From: Robiginitomaculum sp.
GTDB taxonomy: Bacteria > Pseudomonadota > Alphaproteobacteria > Caulobacterales > Maricaulaceae
Direction of reading: 5' to 3'
DNA: 15,746 nt
Assembly (NCBI GenBank): GCA_027071965.1
Contig: JALSYJ010000096.1
Span: 1-15,746 of the forward strand
The position numbers and the translations under genes were made by a program. Shown here piece by piece: positions 1-9,199 of the stretch. Position 1 is the first letter of the stretch, and each line of letters begins with the position of its first letter. The notes below the pieces were generated by a model. The model was not told the DNA's origin, ran no database searches, and saw nothing but the letters and a program-made list of their open reading frames with translations.

Positions 1-1516
1 CGTCTGCCACCACTACCATTCCTGAATGTTGTGAGTAACCAATACCAACCCCGCCACCGTGATGAATACTGACCCATGTGGCACCCGAAGCAGTATTTAG
101 CAATGCGTTTAACAAGGGCCAGTCAGCCACCGCATCGGAGCCATCTTTCATCGCCTCGGTTTCACGATTGGGACTGGCCACTGAACCGCTGTCCAGATGA
201 TCACGCCCAATGACTATAGGGGCTGATAATTCGCCGCTGGCCACCATTTCATTAAACGCCACGCCCAGGCGATCCCTCTGACCAAGGCCAACCCAGCAAA
301 TGCGAGCAGGCAAGCCTTGAAACTGAATACGATCACGGGCCATGTCCAGCCAGTTATGCAAGTGCTTGTCATCTGGGATGAGCTCCTTGACCTTTGCATC
401 GGTCTTGTAAATATCCTGCGGATCCCCTGATAATGCCGCCCAACGGAACGGCCCAACCCCCCTACAGAATAATGGCCGGATATAGGCCGGAACAAAACCC
501 GGAAAATCAAACGCATTTTGCAAACCCTCATCCAGCGCCACCTGGCGGATATTATTGCCATAATCAAAGGTGGGAATACCACGCTCATGAAATGCCAACA
601 TGGCTTCCACCTGTATACGCATGCTTTTTCGTGCCGCACGTTCTACACTGGACGGATCACTGACCCGTGCCTGTTCCCATTGCTTTAATGACCAACCAAG
701 CGGCAAATAGCCATTGACCGGGTCATGAGCGCTGGTCTGATCAGTTACTGCATCAGGCCATATGCCGCGCTCCACCAGCTCCGGGAATACTTTTGCGGCA
801 TTGCCAAGCAGGCCAACTGACACCGGCTTGTCGGATTCATTGATCATTGTCAGCGCTTCATCAAGATCATTGGTAAACTCATCCAGATAACCCGATTCAA
901 TACGCATCTGTATACGCGAGGGCTGACACTCTACCGCCAACATGCTGGCCCCAGCCATGGTTGCCGCCAGCGGTTGCGCACCCCCCATACCACCAAGCCC
1001 GCCGGTTAATATCCATTTACCGTGCAAATCACCACCAAAATGCTGGCGGCCCATTTCAACGAATGTCTCATAGGTTCCCTGAACAATACCTTGTGAGCCA
1101 ATATATATCCACGAGCCAGCGGTCATCTGCCCGTACATCATCAGCCCGGCCTTATCCAGCTTGTGAAAATGCTCCCAATCAGCCCATTTACCAACAAGAT
1201 TAGAGTTGGCAATCAGAACCCTCGGCGCATTCTCATGAGTACGAAATACACCCACCGGCTTACCAGATTGCACAAGCAGGGTTTGATCACTTTCAAGTTT
1301 TCGTAACGAAGAAACAATCTGATCATAGCTTTCCCAATTGCGTGCGGCCCGGCCGATACCGCCATAAACCACTAATTCCTGAGGATTTTCCGCCACGTCC
1401 TGATCAAGATTATTCATCAACATCCGCAAGGCCGCCTCCGTAAGCCAGCTTTTTGCTGACAGCTCATTTCCTGTGGCAGCCCTGATAATTCTAGAGTTAT
1501 CAAGAAGTTGGTTCAT
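1..1516 (-). CDS. hutU: Urocanate hydratase (urocanase), 3' end cut by window edge
   Basis: Cytoplasmic NAD+-dependent enzyme of histidine degradation that hydrates urocanate to imidazolonepropionate. I translated it directly: it begins [16 protein letters not shown] and 505 codons are visible, so about 50 C-terminal residues of the usual ~555 lie outside the window. Family marks seen are the glycine-rich [10 protein letters not shown] (GMG at about 176-178), DQTSAH (about 259-264), [17 protein letters not shown] (about 350-366), the catalytic cysteine in [11 protein letters not shown] (Cys407, matching Cys410 of the Pseudomonas putida enzyme) and [16 protein letters not shown] near the visible end. 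The ATG at 1516 overlaps the hutG stop by four bases (ATGA), with AAGGA about nine bases upstream, so it is the last visible gene of the operon and probably translationally coupled to hutG. No frameshift or missing key residue is seen. Confidence 0.96.
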   Translation of the reverse strand, partial: MNQLLDNSRIIRAATGNELSAKSWLTEAALRMLMNNLDQDVAENPQELVVYGGIGRAARNWESYDQIVSSLRKLESDQTLLVQSGKPVGVFRTHENAPRVLIANSNLVGKWADWEHFHKLDKAGLMMYGQMTAGSWIYIGSQGIVQGTYETFVEMGRQHFGGDLHGKWILTGGLGGMGGAQPLAATMAGASMLAVECQPSRIQMRIESGYLDEFTNDLDEALTMINESDKPVSVGLLGNAAKVFPELVERGIWPDAVTDQTSAHDPVNGYLPLGWSLKQWEQARVSDPSSVERAARKSMRIQVEAMLAFHERGIPTFDYGNNIRQVALDEGLQNAFDFPGFVPAYIRPLFCRGVGPFRWAALSGDPQDIYKTDAKVKELIPDDKHLHNWLDMARDRIQFQGLPARICWVGLGQRDRLGVAFNEMVASGELSAPIVIGRDHLDSGSVASPNRETEAMKDGSDAVADWPLLNALLNTASGATWVSIHHGGGVGIGYSQHSGMVVVAD

Positions 1517-2322
1517 CTTATTGTTTCCTTTGATTTTTCATGCCAGTTATTAAGGTTTGTTATAAGTGATTTTAATGGCTTTTGCGCCGCACGGGCCTGC
1601 TTGTCATCAAAATCAAGAAACTCATCCTCATTCATATATATCTGCTGTGAAATTTCCAGTTGCAGGGCATGAATATTATCTGATGGTCTACCATAATTCC
1701 TGGTAATCCAGCCACCCTTAAAGCGCTGATCCCGCACAAATGAAAACCCGGAAGAAGCTAAAATATCAACAGCTATTTCCGCAATTCCCGCCGCACAGGA
1801 TACCCCGGAGAATGTACCAAGATTAAAATCCGGCAGCACTCCGTCAAACAGACGCGGAACCCTGCTCTTAATTGAGTGACAATCAAGTAATATGCAAAAT
1901 CCTAGCCTCGACTTTATCCGCTCAATCTGTGTGCGCAATTGTTGATGGTAGGGAATGAAAAACTGTTGCTTTCGTCTTTTGATCTGCTCTGCATCAGGCC
2001 CGCGACCGTAATGATAGATATCATCTCCGGCAAAAGTGCTTATGGGGCACAATCCGGTTCCCTCCTGGCCGGGATAAAGATCGATATCCTTTGGATCGCG
2101 GTTCAAGTCCACCACATAGCGTGAATAATTGGCCTGCAACCAACTTACACCCGTCTTTGCAAACTCGTATAGCTTGGGCACATGCCAGTCCGTATCAACT
2201 AGTGATCGTCCGGTTTCATTTAGCGTGCACAGGATATTTTCGGGGATAAAAGTTCCTGAATGCGGAAAATTCAGCAATAGCGGCCCGTCAAATTCCTGCA
2301 AATGATAAAGCGGTAAGCTCAT
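1513..2322 (-). CDS. hutG: N-formylglutamate amidohydrolase (HutG)
   Basis: Metal-dependent hydrolase that converts N-formylglutamate to glutamate and formate, the last step of the five-step histidine pathway. The 269-residue product has the FGase-family pattern: [10 protein letters not shown] near the start (His21), [11 protein letters not shown] (His47), [26 protein letters not shown] (His149), [12 protein letters not shown] and [12 protein letters not shown] (Glu223), which together supply the likely zinc ligands and arginine contacts. The frame is open further upstream, to 2388, but I chose the ATG at 2322 because it lies five bases after the hutH stop, has AGGGA nine bases upstream, and begins just before the first conserved block. 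It overlaps hutU by four bases. This family implies that a formiminoglutamate deiminase (HutF) makes its substrate; none is visible here. Confidence 0.93.
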   Translation of the reverse strand: MSLPLYHLQEFDGPLLLNFPHSGTFIPENILCTLNETGRSLVDTDWHVPKLYEFAKTGVSWLQANYSRYVVDLNRDPKDIDLYPGQEGTGLCPISTFAGDDIYHYGRGPDAEQIKRRKQQFFIPYHQQLRTQIERIKSRLGFCILLDCHSIKSRVPRLFDGVLPDFNLGTFSGVSCAAGIAEIAVDILASSGFSFVRDQRFKGGWITRNYGRPSDNIHALQLEISQQIYMNEDEFLDFDDKQARAAQKPLKSLITNLNNWHEKSKETIR

Positions 2323-2327
2323 ACCGG

Positions 2328-3890
2328 CTAGTCCCTGAATGTTTCCGGGCATATTTCTGGCAGTAAATCTTGCACCTCTGGCAAGCAAGACAAATCCCCC
2401 TGAATAATCATTTGTTTAACCAGCGCAATATCTGGAGACATCAAGCGATCATCATCAAGAACCGGTATTTGCGCGCGAATAGCCGAACGAACTGCTTGTA
2501 ATGGAGTTGAGGACGGGGTGGCGTTGTTTTCATGCAGATCAAGCCCCTGACAGGCTGCCAGCAATTCAATGGCCACCACATGCGCGGCATTATCATTCAT
2601 TAGAGCCAATCTGCGCGCGCCGTGACTAGCCATGGAAACATGATCCTCCTGATTGGCCGAAGTGGGGATGCTGTCTACTACTGCTGGAAATGCGCTTTGC
2701 TTGTTCTCCGAGACCAGAGCAGCCGCAGTTACTTGCGCTATCATAAACCCGGAATTCAGCCCGGGATCAGGGGTAAGAAATGCCGGCAATTCACTTAATG
2801 CCGGATCCACCAGCATTGCTGTGCGCCGTTCTGACATTGAGCCTATTTCACATAAAGACACTGCGATCTGTTCAGCGGCAAAACCAACCGGCTCAGCATG
2901 AAAGTTTCCGCCGGACACTGCATCTTGTTCTTCAGGAAAAATCAGCGGATTGTCGGTAACGCCATTGGATTCCCGCCCCAACACCATGGAGGCATGAGAC
3001 AGGCTGTCGAGTATTGCGCCCATTACCTGCGGCTGACAGCGCAGGCAATACGGGTCTTGCACCTTGTCACAATCCTGATGACTATCTGCTATGGGGCTAT
3101 CCTCAAGTAATTTGCGATATCCGCCGGCAACTTTAATCTGCCCCTCCTGCCCCCTGACTTCATGGATTCTGGCATCAAATGGCGTATGAGACCCGCGCAT
3201 GGCCTCCACAGACATCGCCCCGGCCAACATTGCGCCATAAAATACATTTCTTGCGCCATAAAGACCATTTAGGGCAAATGCTGTTGAAACCTGAGTTCCA
3301 TTTAACAGGGCCAGACCTTCCTTGGCCTTTAATTGAACCGGCTGCAGGCCAGCCTTGGACAGAGCTTCAGCCGCAGGCATTTTCACCCCGTTAATACGGG
3401 CAAAGCCCTCACCGATCATGGCCGCGGCCAAATGTGAAAGCGGAGCCAGATCACCCGAAGCACCCACTGAGCCCTGCGATGGTATAACCGGGTAAATTTT
3501 GCGATCCAACATATCCACAAGCAGCTTTAGTGTCGGTATTTGCACACCGGAAAATCCGCGCATCAAACTGGCCAATTTCATAACCATAACCAGTCTGGTT
3601 ACCGGCTCTGACAATGAGGGGCCAACCCCTGCGCAATGGGAAAGCACGATTTTACGCTGCAGATTGTCAAGATCCTCATTACGAATACGGGTATTGGCCA
3701 ATTTGCCAAAGCCGGTATTTACACCGTAAACCGTCTGCCCCCTTGCCAGAATTCCAGCAATTAAATCAGCACTTGCCTGCGCACGATCCCAGTGTTCTTT
3801 TTCAAAGCTTACCTTGTGAACCCCGCCAAGAATTTTTTGCCAATCCTGATGCTCTATGGCACCCGGTTTTAGTTTCATTGATTGTTCCAT
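2328..3890 (-). CDS. hutH: Histidine ammonia-lyase (histidase)
   Basis: Cytoplasmic lyase that removes ammonia from L-histidine to give trans-urocanate, the first committed step of histidine breakdown. The protein is 520 residues, close to the usual ~510. It carries the Ala-Ser-Gly triad (144-146, in [10 protein letters not shown]) that cyclises to the MIO electrophile, the catalytic tyrosine in YGVNTGFG (Tyr55), the [15 protein letters not shown] block and [14 protein letters not shown] near the C-terminus. One small oddity is a Cys where the family usually has Ser in QDPYSLRC. The open frame extends to 4034, but the ATG at 3890 is preferred: it falls one base after the hutI stop, has a weak AAAGAG upstream, and the sequence before it lies inside hutI. 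An ATG four codons further in has no ribosome site. It is the second gene of the hut operon. Confidence 0.96.
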   Translation of the reverse strand: MEQSMKLKPGAIEHQDWQKILGGVHKVSFEKEHWDRAQASADLIAGILARGQTVYGVNTGFGKLANTRIRNEDLDNLQRKIVLSHCAGVGPSLSEPVTRLVMVMKLASLMRGFSGVQIPTLKLLVDMLDRKIYPVIPSQGSVGASGDLAPLSHLAAAMIGEGFARINGVKMPAAEALSKAGLQPVQLKAKEGLALLNGTQVSTAFALNGLYGARNVFYGAMLAGAMSVEAMRGSHTPFDARIHEVRGQEGQIKVAGGYRKLLEDSPIADSHQDCDKVQDPYCLRCQPQVMGAILDSLSHASMVLGRESNGVTDNPLIFPEEQDAVSGGNFHAEPVGFAAEQIAVSLCEIGSMSERRTAMLVDPALSELPAFLTPDPGLNSGFMIAQVTAAALVSENKQSAFPAVVDSIPTSANQEDHVSMASHGARRLALMNDNAAHVVAIELLAACQGLDLHENNATPSSTPLQAVRSAIRAQIPVLDDDRLMSPDIALVKQMIIQGDLSCLPEVQDLLPEICPETFRD

Positions 3891-3891
3891 T

Positions 3892-5121
3892 TTACACTCT
3901 TTCACAATCTGGAACCTGCCCAAAGCCGTAAGCCAACTGCGCAGGGTGCTCAAAATCCCACACCCGCAAATCAGCCGTAAACCCGGGAGAAATTTGTCCG
4001 ATTTTCTTGTGCATACCCAAAGCTGCAGCCCCATGACGGGTTATACCCAGCAAAGCCTCATCTATGGTAAGACCAAACAAAATGCATGCCATATTCACCA
4101 TTAACACAAGGTTGGTAGTTGGTGATGATCCGGGATTGCAATCAGTTGCCACAGCCATTGGCACCCCGTATTCGCGCAATAAATCAATCGGCGGCTTTCT
4201 GGTTTCATTCAAAAAGTAAAACGCTCCGGGTAATAATACCGCAATGGTTCCGGCATCAGCCATGGCCTTGGCACCTGCAGCGTCCAGATATTCCAGATGA
4301 TCACAGGACAAGGCACCAAACTCTGCAGCCATCCCCGCACCATGGCTGTTGGAAAGTTGTTCTGCATGCAGGCGCACCGGCAGAGCCAGATCAGCAGCTT
4401 TTTCAAAGATGCGCCGGGTTTGCGCTAGAGAAAAACCAATACTTTCGCAAAATACATCAACCGCATCCACCAGACCAAGCCCTGCTGCCTCGGGGAGCAT
4501 TTCACCAACTACCAGATCAACATAGCAATCCGCACGAGAAGCAAATTCCGGCGGCACCGCATGCGCACCCAAGAATGAGGTAAAAACCCGCACCCGCAAA
4601 CGCTCGGCCAAAGTCCGTGCAACCTGCAGCATCTTTATTTCAGTTTCCGTATTTAACCCATAGCCAGACTTGATCTCGACACTGCCAACCCCCAAGGCAA
4701 TCATTTGCTCAAGCCGGGCGCTGGATACTGCAAATAATTGCTCAAAATCTGCTTTGCGGGTTTCCTTGACCGTGGACAGGATGCCGCCGCCTGAGGCTGC
4801 TATTTGTGCGTAACTTAAGCCTTGCAATCTTTGCTCAAATTCTTTTGAGCGATCACCGCCATAAACAAGATGGGTATGACAATCAATAAACGCTGGCAAC
4901 ACCCAACGCCCGCCAAGGTCCAGCTCCTGCCAGCTTGCATATTGTTGCGGAAGCTCAGCCTCGACGCCAACCCATTTGATGACCCGTTCCTGTATGACTA
5001 TGGCGCCATCGCGTATAACGCCTATACCCGGTAAGGCATTTTGCATGCTTGCTATATGGCAGTGCTTTAATACTTGTTTTTGCTGTGCAGCATTCATGCC
5101 CGTTGCTAACTTTGTAATCAT
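3892..5121 (-). CDS. hutI: Imidazolonepropionase
   Basis: Amidohydrolase-superfamily enzyme that opens the ring of imidazolone-5-propionate to give N-formimino-L-glutamate. The 409-residue length is typical. Metal-site residues are visible in the expected order: [12 protein letters not shown] (His82, His84), [12 protein letters not shown] (His252), CDHLEYLD (His275) and [11 protein letters not shown] (Asp327). It is the promoter-proximal gene of the visible hut operon and is followed after one base by hutH. The start at 5121 has no clear Shine-Dalgarno sequence; an ATG eight codons in (5097) is an alternative, also without a good site. The upstream 345-bp gap must contain the operon promoter unless transcription reads in from the chemoreceptor gene. 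I saw no HutC-type palindrome there. Confidence 0.95.
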   Translation of the reverse strand: MITKLATGMNAAQQKQVLKHCHIASMQNALPGIGVIRDGAIVIQERVIKWVGVEAELPQQYASWQELDLGGRWVLPAFIDCHTHLVYGGDRSKEFEQRLQGLSYAQIAASGGGILSTVKETRKADFEQLFAVSSARLEQMIALGVGSVEIKSGYGLNTETEIKMLQVARTLAERLRVRVFTSFLGAHAVPPEFASRADCYVDLVVGEMLPEAAGLGLVDAVDVFCESIGFSLAQTRRIFEKAADLALPVRLHAEQLSNSHGAGMAAEFGALSCDHLEYLDAAGAKAMADAGTIAVLLPGAFYFLNETRKPPIDLLREYGVPMAVATDCNPGSSPTTNLVLMVNMACILFGLTIDEALLGITRHGAAALGMHKKIGQISPGFTADLRVWDFEHPAQLAYGFGQVPDCERV

Positions 5122-5305
5122 TCATTGGCAAGCATTTTCATATGAGCAATCCAAGAGCAAGACTTACGAAACTATCCCTTTTCCGGCCGGTAGCGGATGA
5201 GCACAAATCAAGTAGCGCTCAATTTTGAACGAATGGGTGAGAAGAACTAATCTTGCCATATTTACATTCCGTATGCCATAGCCAATTACTTACCCCTCAC
5301 CTCGA

Positions 5306-5326
5306 TCCTCTCCCAATGGGAGAGGA
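5306..5326. repeat. 21-bp palindrome, REP-like hairpin
   Basis: Arms TCCTCTCCCA and TGGGAGAGGA are perfect inverted repeats of 10 bp around a single central A. A degenerate partial copy with core TCCCATTGGGA lies at about 5361-5371. The preceding CCCTCACCTCGA resembles the flank of CCCTCACCC/CTCTCCC intergenic repeats found in many proteobacteria. There is no T-tract directly after it on either strand, so a simple Rho-independent terminator is not obvious. Confidence 0.6.
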
Positions 5327-5374
5327 GGAAAATGAACTGCATCAGCAATGTGACTCCTTCTCCCATTGGGATGT

Positions 5375-5401
5375 GTCCTCAAGCAGCGAAGCGTTAGGAC
5401 A
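5375..5401. repeat. 27-nt direct repeat, copy 1 (hairpin-forming)
   Basis: First of two near-identical 27-nt units, 34 nt apart start to start. Each begins GTCCTCAA, has a central AGCGAAGCG and ends TAGGACA; the copies differ at three positions. In this copy the ends TGTCCT (from 5374) and AGGACA pair, and pairing can extend inward with two mismatches, giving a short stem around an AGCGAA loop. The element looks like a dispersed intergenic repeat. Confidence 0.65.
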
Positions 5402-5408
5402 TTAAAGA

Positions 5409-5435
5409 GTCCTCAATTAGCGAAGCGGTAGGACA
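5409..5435. repeat. 27-nt direct repeat, copy 2
   Basis: Second unit, sharing GTCCTCAA, AGCGAAGCG and TAGGACA with the copy at 5375. Its outer GTCCT/AGGAC arms pair, but the inner bases pair less well than in copy 1. It lies 31 bases downstream of the chemoreceptor stop codon (minus strand), so it would be in the 3' untranslated region of that transcript. Confidence 0.65.
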
Positions 5436-5466
5436 GATAAAACTTCCCACTTTTGCTTGCAAATAA

Positions 5467-7068
5467 TTAAGCCGCCCTGATCTCCCGCAGGAATGTTTCC
5501 ACTTCTCGGTTCAGCTCTTCGGCCTGACTTGATAAGGATTTGGCAGCGCTTAACGTCTCGGAGGCCGATGCACTCGCCTCGTTTGAAGAGTGACTTACAT
5601 CTTCGATGTCTTCAGATATCTGACTGGTACCGGTTGATGCTGTACTCATGCTTGAGGATATTTCGCTGGTTACGGTACCTTGTTCTTGTACTGCATTGGA
5701 AATGGCTGCGGATATATCGTGAACACCGCCAACGGTTTCACGTATGGAATCAAGAGCTCCAACAACCTGTTTGGATACCTCTCGAATGTTGGATATGCTT
5801 TCGCCGATTTCGCTGGTGGCAGAAGTAGTTTGCGTAGCCAGACTTTTGACCTCACTGGCGACAACCGCAAACCCGCGCCCGGCATCACCAGCACGGGCCG
5901 ACTCAATAGTTGCATTTAACGCCAGCAGGTTAATCTGGGCGGCAATATCTTCAATAAGGGTTACAATCTCGCCAATGCGATCTGTGGCCTCTTCCAGCTC
6001 TTTGGAGGTTTGATCAGCCTTTTGCATTTCCGATACCGCAGCACTTACCGCTTCGTCTGATCGGGAAATCTGTTGTGAAATCTCCTGTACAGATGCTGAC
6101 ATTTCTTCGGTTGCGGAGGCTACGGCCTGCACATTTTCGGAAGTTTCTGTTGAGGCCTTTGATACACTTTCAACTTTTTCACTGGTGTTTTCGACCACAT
6201 TGCATACCAGTTCGGAGTTTTGATACAATTGATCAGCGGCAGCGGTAACCGATTGAATAATTCCGGAGACTTTATCTTCAAAGCTGTCTGCAAGCTGGTT
6301 TCTTTCTTTTATTTTTTCCTCTTCTGCCAGTTTTTCCACCTGCGCCTGTGTTGCTTCGAACTGGAGTTTTTCTACTGCATTTTCCCTAAAAACTTCCAGC
6401 GCCCGCGCCATTTCGCCAACTTCGTCCTTGCGGCTGGTACCAACAATATTGATGTTTGTATCACCCTCTACCAGATCTTTCATGCTTCTGGCAGCGCCGG
6501 AAATCGGTGCAATCATAATGGTTACCTGCCAGGCAACGAATGCAATTACCAACAAGGCGATAATGGTGGCAACACCTGCTGCATACAGCATGGACTTGTT
6601 AATAGTGCTTTGAATTACTCCGCGGTCAAATGACAACATTAAATAGCCAAGCTGTTCGCCATCTTCGTCCAAAATGCTTGAAAGTGCGTAAGTTAACTGA
6701 CCTTCGAAAACTGAAACCGGGCCGGACTTGATCTGCCCGCTAGCTGTTTCGAGTTTTTCCATAATTGCATCGGAAAGCTCAAATTCTGATGGCGCCGACA
6801 TCATCGGGGTCATGTCTTCATCAAAAACCACCGCACCATTGAAGCTTTCATCTTCCTGCAGCTCTTTCATTGTGCTTTGGATATAAGGGATCAACCCATT
6901 GGCCAAGCCTACTTCAATGGCCGAACTGGCAAAAGAAATAGTCATTTCCTCTTTCACATATGCGTCCTGCATCAAGCCCTTTTTGTGCTCAAACGTAATC
7001 GCAAAAACTGTTCCGATTACAGTTACAAGAATGCTCAACACAGTGAAGATTAAAAATTTGTTTCTCAT
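5467..7068 (-). CDS. Methyl-accepting chemotaxis protein (transmembrane chemoreceptor)
   Basis: Inner-membrane chemoreceptor of 533 residues that would bind ligand in the periplasm and control CheA/CheW arrays. Order of parts: transmembrane helix at about 5-24; periplasmic sensor of about 130 residues; second helix at about 159-187; HAMP linker at about 188-240 with [17 protein letters not shown]; then a long coiled-coil signalling domain. The hairpin tip is clear in [20 protein letters not shown] and [15 protein letters not shown] (about 374-411). [15 protein letters not shown] (about 318-331) is a likely methylation helix. The C-terminus ends LREIRAA, without a NWETF-type CheR/CheB tether. 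GGGGCG lies a few bases before the ATG. It follows the 118-aa exported protein by 73 bp on the same strand. The ligand cannot be read from the sequence; the neighbouring porin suggests a link with solute uptake. Confidence 0.95.
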   Translation of the reverse strand: MRNKFLIFTVLSILVTVIGTVFAITFEHKKGLMQDAYVKEEMTISFASSAIEVGLANGLIPYIQSTMKELQEDESFNGAVVFDEDMTPMMSAPSEFELSDAIMEKLETASGQIKSGPVSVFEGQLTYALSSILDEDGEQLGYLMLSFDRGVIQSTINKSMLYAAGVATIIALLVIAFVAWQVTIMIAPISGAARSMKDLVEGDTNINIVGTSRKDEVGEMARALEVFRENAVEKLQFEATQAQVEKLAEEEKIKERNQLADSFEDKVSGIIQSVTAAADQLYQNSELVCNVVENTSEKVESVSKASTETSENVQAVASATEEMSASVQEISQQISRSDEAVSAAVSEMQKADQTSKELEEATDRIGEIVTLIEDIAAQINLLALNATIESARAGDAGRGFAVVASEVKSLATQTTSATSEIGESISNIREVSKQVVGALDSIRETVGGVHDISAAISNAVQEQGTVTSEISSSMSTASTGTSQISEDIEDVSHSSNEASASASETLSAAKSLSSQAEELNREVETFLREIRAA

Positions 7069-7141
7069 AAAACGCCCCGAATGGATATTTCACTTAACCG
7101 ATGAGCTAAATACGCAGCCCCCTTCAACAAACCATAATTGC

Positions 7142-7498
7142 TTAATTTAATTTTTCGGTAATAGCGCCAACATCATCGGCACTATCCACTGAAATAACAT
7201 TGGAAAACTCCGCCCCTTCCAAAGCTTCCTCCGGCTTGTCCTTAACCAGAACCACCAGCTTAGCCTTGGAAATTTTGGAAATAGCTTTTTGCTTGCCCGA
7301 ATAATCAGCCATGGCCAGCATGTCCACATTGTAGGATTTTACCTGAAAGTCACTGGACAATGCTGCCTTTAATTCCTTTTGTATGGATTTATCAGATCCG
7401 GCATAAACCAGATACACATCAACAGCATAGGCCGCCGGTGATAACGCAAGCAAAGCAAACAGAGCCAGGCCAGCAATAATTTTTCTTGTGATATTCAT
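7142..7498 (-). CDS. Small exported (periplasmic) protein of unknown function
   Basis: A 118-residue product that I do not recognise. It begins with a clear Sec signal peptide: MNITRKIIAG followed by LALFALLALSPAAYA, with probable cleavage after AYA. The mature ~94 residues start VDVYLVYAGSDKSIQKELKA and alternate strands and helices (VYLVYAG, KLVVLVKD, NVISVDS), which suggests a small alpha/beta fold. There is no cysteine for a lipoprotein anchor and none in the mature part. The ATG at 7498 has AGGA eight bases upstream, overlapping the stop codon of the porin gene 10 bp away, so the two are almost certainly co-transcribed. Its position between a porin and a chemoreceptor suggests a ligand-binding or accessory role in the periplasm, but that is inference from context only. 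Confidence 0.85.
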   Translation of the reverse strand: MNITRKIIAGLALFALLALSPAAYAVDVYLVYAGSDKSIQKELKAALSSDFQVKSYNVDMLAMADYSGKQKAISKISKAKLVVLVKDKPEEALEGAEFSNVISVDSADDVGAITEKLN

Positions 7499-7508
7499 TT
7501 TCTTGATC

Positions 7509-8870
7509 CTAAAAATATGAAATCAGAGACAGCATGTTCATTTTTATTTTTTGATCCCCGCCAGCAGCAATAAACGGTGCCGGAGCATTGGCAAAGTTAT
7601 CAATACTATGCGATTGCCACTCATATCTGGCGCGAATATTATTCAAAAACCCCCACTCAAGGCCAAGCGTAACCCGTGAGCGATCAAACGGATTGAACAT
7701 AGCCTGATTATTGGTATCAACATCGTCATAGCGGGCGATCATTCGCAAAAATCTGGCATCCTCGTCGCCATAGCGAAACGGAATTACCGAACCTTCAACA
7801 TACCATGACATCATATTATAATTGCCGGTAGTCTGGTTTAATGCCGCCGGCCCTGGTGCAGTCACAGGATTAATGCCGGGCACCTGCTCAACATTTGCCT
7901 TTACGTATTCGCCCTTAAGCGTCCAGTTTTTTTCCAAATAATTCATGTGAAAGCCATACATGGACAGGTTTTGCGAACCGGCATTATCCCAGGCTCCGGT
8001 ATAATAAGAAACTCCAACATCCAAAGGCATTGAAAACGGTGCATAAGAGACTTTGGCTACGATTGCCTTATTGGAATTATTATCACTAAATTGGTCCCAC
8101 TCTGACTTATTGGCAAATAAGCCATCACGCGGGCGAACCGTTGGCCCGGTAATCAATTGTGCTGAATTACCATCAAGCGCCGGGCCTTCAGAAAACAGCC
8201 CGTTTATTATCGATAGCTTTACGTCAAACAAGCCCGAGTCACCAACGATATAAGACCAATTGACCGATGCACCTACATCTGTCCACCCAAAGCGATTAAA
8301 ACTTGCCGCAACATTATTAACAGGTGAAAGCATTTGCGCTGTAAATGGCTGGCTCATCAAAACCTGCTTAAAAGAAGGCTTGTTTTCATTATAGGACAAA
8401 AACGGCACCAATAAACGACCCGCACGAATACTCAAATTCCCATAAGAATCTGTATCCCAATCAGCAGCCGAAGCCAGATCAAAATCAAAATAGTAATAAT
8501 TAAATGCGACCTTTACCCTGTCATCGCGACCGCTGGTGCTTTTGGCGCTAAAGTCCACACTGGTCTCCATCTCAGTGGAAAAAAGCAGATTGTCCGAAAG
8601 GTTTACATCAGCAAAAATACTGGCCTCGCGCAATTGATACAGTGGCTTATTGATATTCTTGCCAACGAATTTTGGCGCACCATCATGGACCATATAATGG
8701 CCGTTGAAATAACCGCTGATATTGACCTTGCCATTGGTTGACTTGGAGATTGATTTGGCCAGTTTTGTAAAACCGGCCATCGGATCAGGCTCACCTGCCA
8801 GTGCAGAATATGGTGCCATTACCCCAGCCAAAACAAATAAGGCAAGGATTTTTCGACGGAATTTCTTCAT
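7509..8870 (-). CDS. Outer-membrane beta-barrel porin
   Basis: A 453-residue outer-membrane channel candidate. MKKFRRKILALFVLAGV and the following residues form a signal peptide with likely cleavage after YSALA, before GEPDPMAG. The rest alternates polar and aromatic residues as in transmembrane beta-strands, with frequent Tyr/Trp/Phe/Asn and no internal hydrophobic helix, and ends SLISYF; a terminal Phe is typical of proteins recognised by the BAM complex. The frame is open to 8915, but the ATG at 8870 is chosen because GGGAG lies about seven bases upstream and the signal peptide starts there. GYFNGHYMVHDG and RFLRMIARYDDVD resemble porins of the phosphate-selective or related general type, but I cannot name the substrate. 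It is the first gene of a likely porin, periplasmic-protein and chemoreceptor transcript. Confidence 0.86.
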   Translation of the reverse strand: MKKFRRKILALFVLAGVMAPYSALAGEPDPMAGFTKLAKSISKSTNGKVNISGYFNGHYMVHDGAPKFVGKNINKPLYQLREASIFADVNLSDNLLFSTEMETSVDFSAKSTSGRDDRVKVAFNYYYFDFDLASAADWDTDSYGNLSIRAGRLLVPFLSYNENKPSFKQVLMSQPFTAQMLSPVNNVAASFNRFGWTDVGASVNWSYIVGDSGLFDVKLSIINGLFSEGPALDGNSAQLITGPTVRPRDGLFANKSEWDQFSDNNSNKAIVAKVSYAPFSMPLDVGVSYYTGAWDNAGSQNLSMYGFHMNYLEKNWTLKGEYVKANVEQVPGINPVTAPGPAALNQTTGNYNMMSWYVEGSVIPFRYGDEDARFLRMIARYDDVDTNNQAMFNPFDRSRVTLGLEWGFLNNIRARYEWQSHSIDNFANAPAPFIAAGGDQKIKMNMLSLISYF

Positions 8871-9199
8871 TGCGCGCTCCCGCTGACAAGTTGTAGATGC
8901 GGTAACATTGGACACACAGGGTTAATAAAATATTTTTGCAACTGATATTGACATTTAGTGCATCGTTGATAACGAAAACAAAATTCTTAACCTGATGATT
9001 CAGCTAGGTTTTTCTTGGATACAAGCTTATGCTATTGAAAATACATGAAAAATCATATTAGGCTATAATCCGACGGCATTTTAGATTTTGCCGCAGATAT
9101 GTCTCAAAACTGATTCTAAATAAAAGGGCAAAATGTCTCACACAATCTGTGATTGAAACGTCCATGCCGCTACCCTTGATAAACTCAGCCGGAATTATT
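8871..9199. promoter_or_regulatory. 329-bp intergenic region upstream of the porin gene
   Basis: No gene is seen on either strand. It should contain the porin promoter (minus strand) and the 3' end of the flavoprotein transcript. A weak candidate on the minus strand is TTGTTT, 18 bases, TAAATG (around 8954-8983). Inside this spacer lies a small palindrome, TCGTT-GAT-AACGA (8963-8975), that could be an operator. No hairpin with a T-tract follows the flavoprotein stop. Confidence 0.35.

Larger units (their letters stand above)
5122..5466. other. 345-bp intergenic region between chemoreceptor gene and hut operon
   Basis: No convincing gene. The half nearest hutI (5122-5280) should hold the hut promoter, but I could not find a convincing -35/-10 pair or a recognisable HutC operator. 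The other half (5291-5435) contains repeat structures, listed separately: a near-perfect palindrome, a degenerate partial copy of it, and two 27-nt hairpin-like direct repeats. These could act as a transcription terminator or mRNA-stabilising element after the chemoreceptor gene. Confidence 0.6.

Noticed and set aside
394..663. Several long open frames on the plus strand inside hutU, hutH and hutI.
   Set aside because: They mirror well-conserved minus-strand genes and show no family features or ribosome sites of their own.
5118..5141. A seven-codon upstream frame (MKMLANE) whose stop overlaps the hutI start as ATGA, suggesting a leader peptide.
   Set aside because: No ribosome-binding sequence precedes it and it contains no histidine codons; chance in an AT-rich leader is more likely.
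5290..5440. Reading the clustered repeats as a CRISPR array.
   Set aside because: Only two units, separated by seven bases, with palindromic arms; no spacer-sized intervals and no cas genes.
9064..9069. Perfect TATAAT on the plus strand in the porin upstream region.
   Set aside because: The nearest TTGAAA is 23 bases away and no plus-strand gene follows.
9074..9093. CGGCA/TGCCG inverted repeat as terminator for the flavoprotein transcript.
   Set aside because: Only five paired bases with a 10-base loop and no T-tract.
9137..9153. TCACA-N5-TGTGA resembling a CRP-type site.
   Set aside because: The half-sites are in the opposite order to a CRP operator and the position is downstream of a gene.
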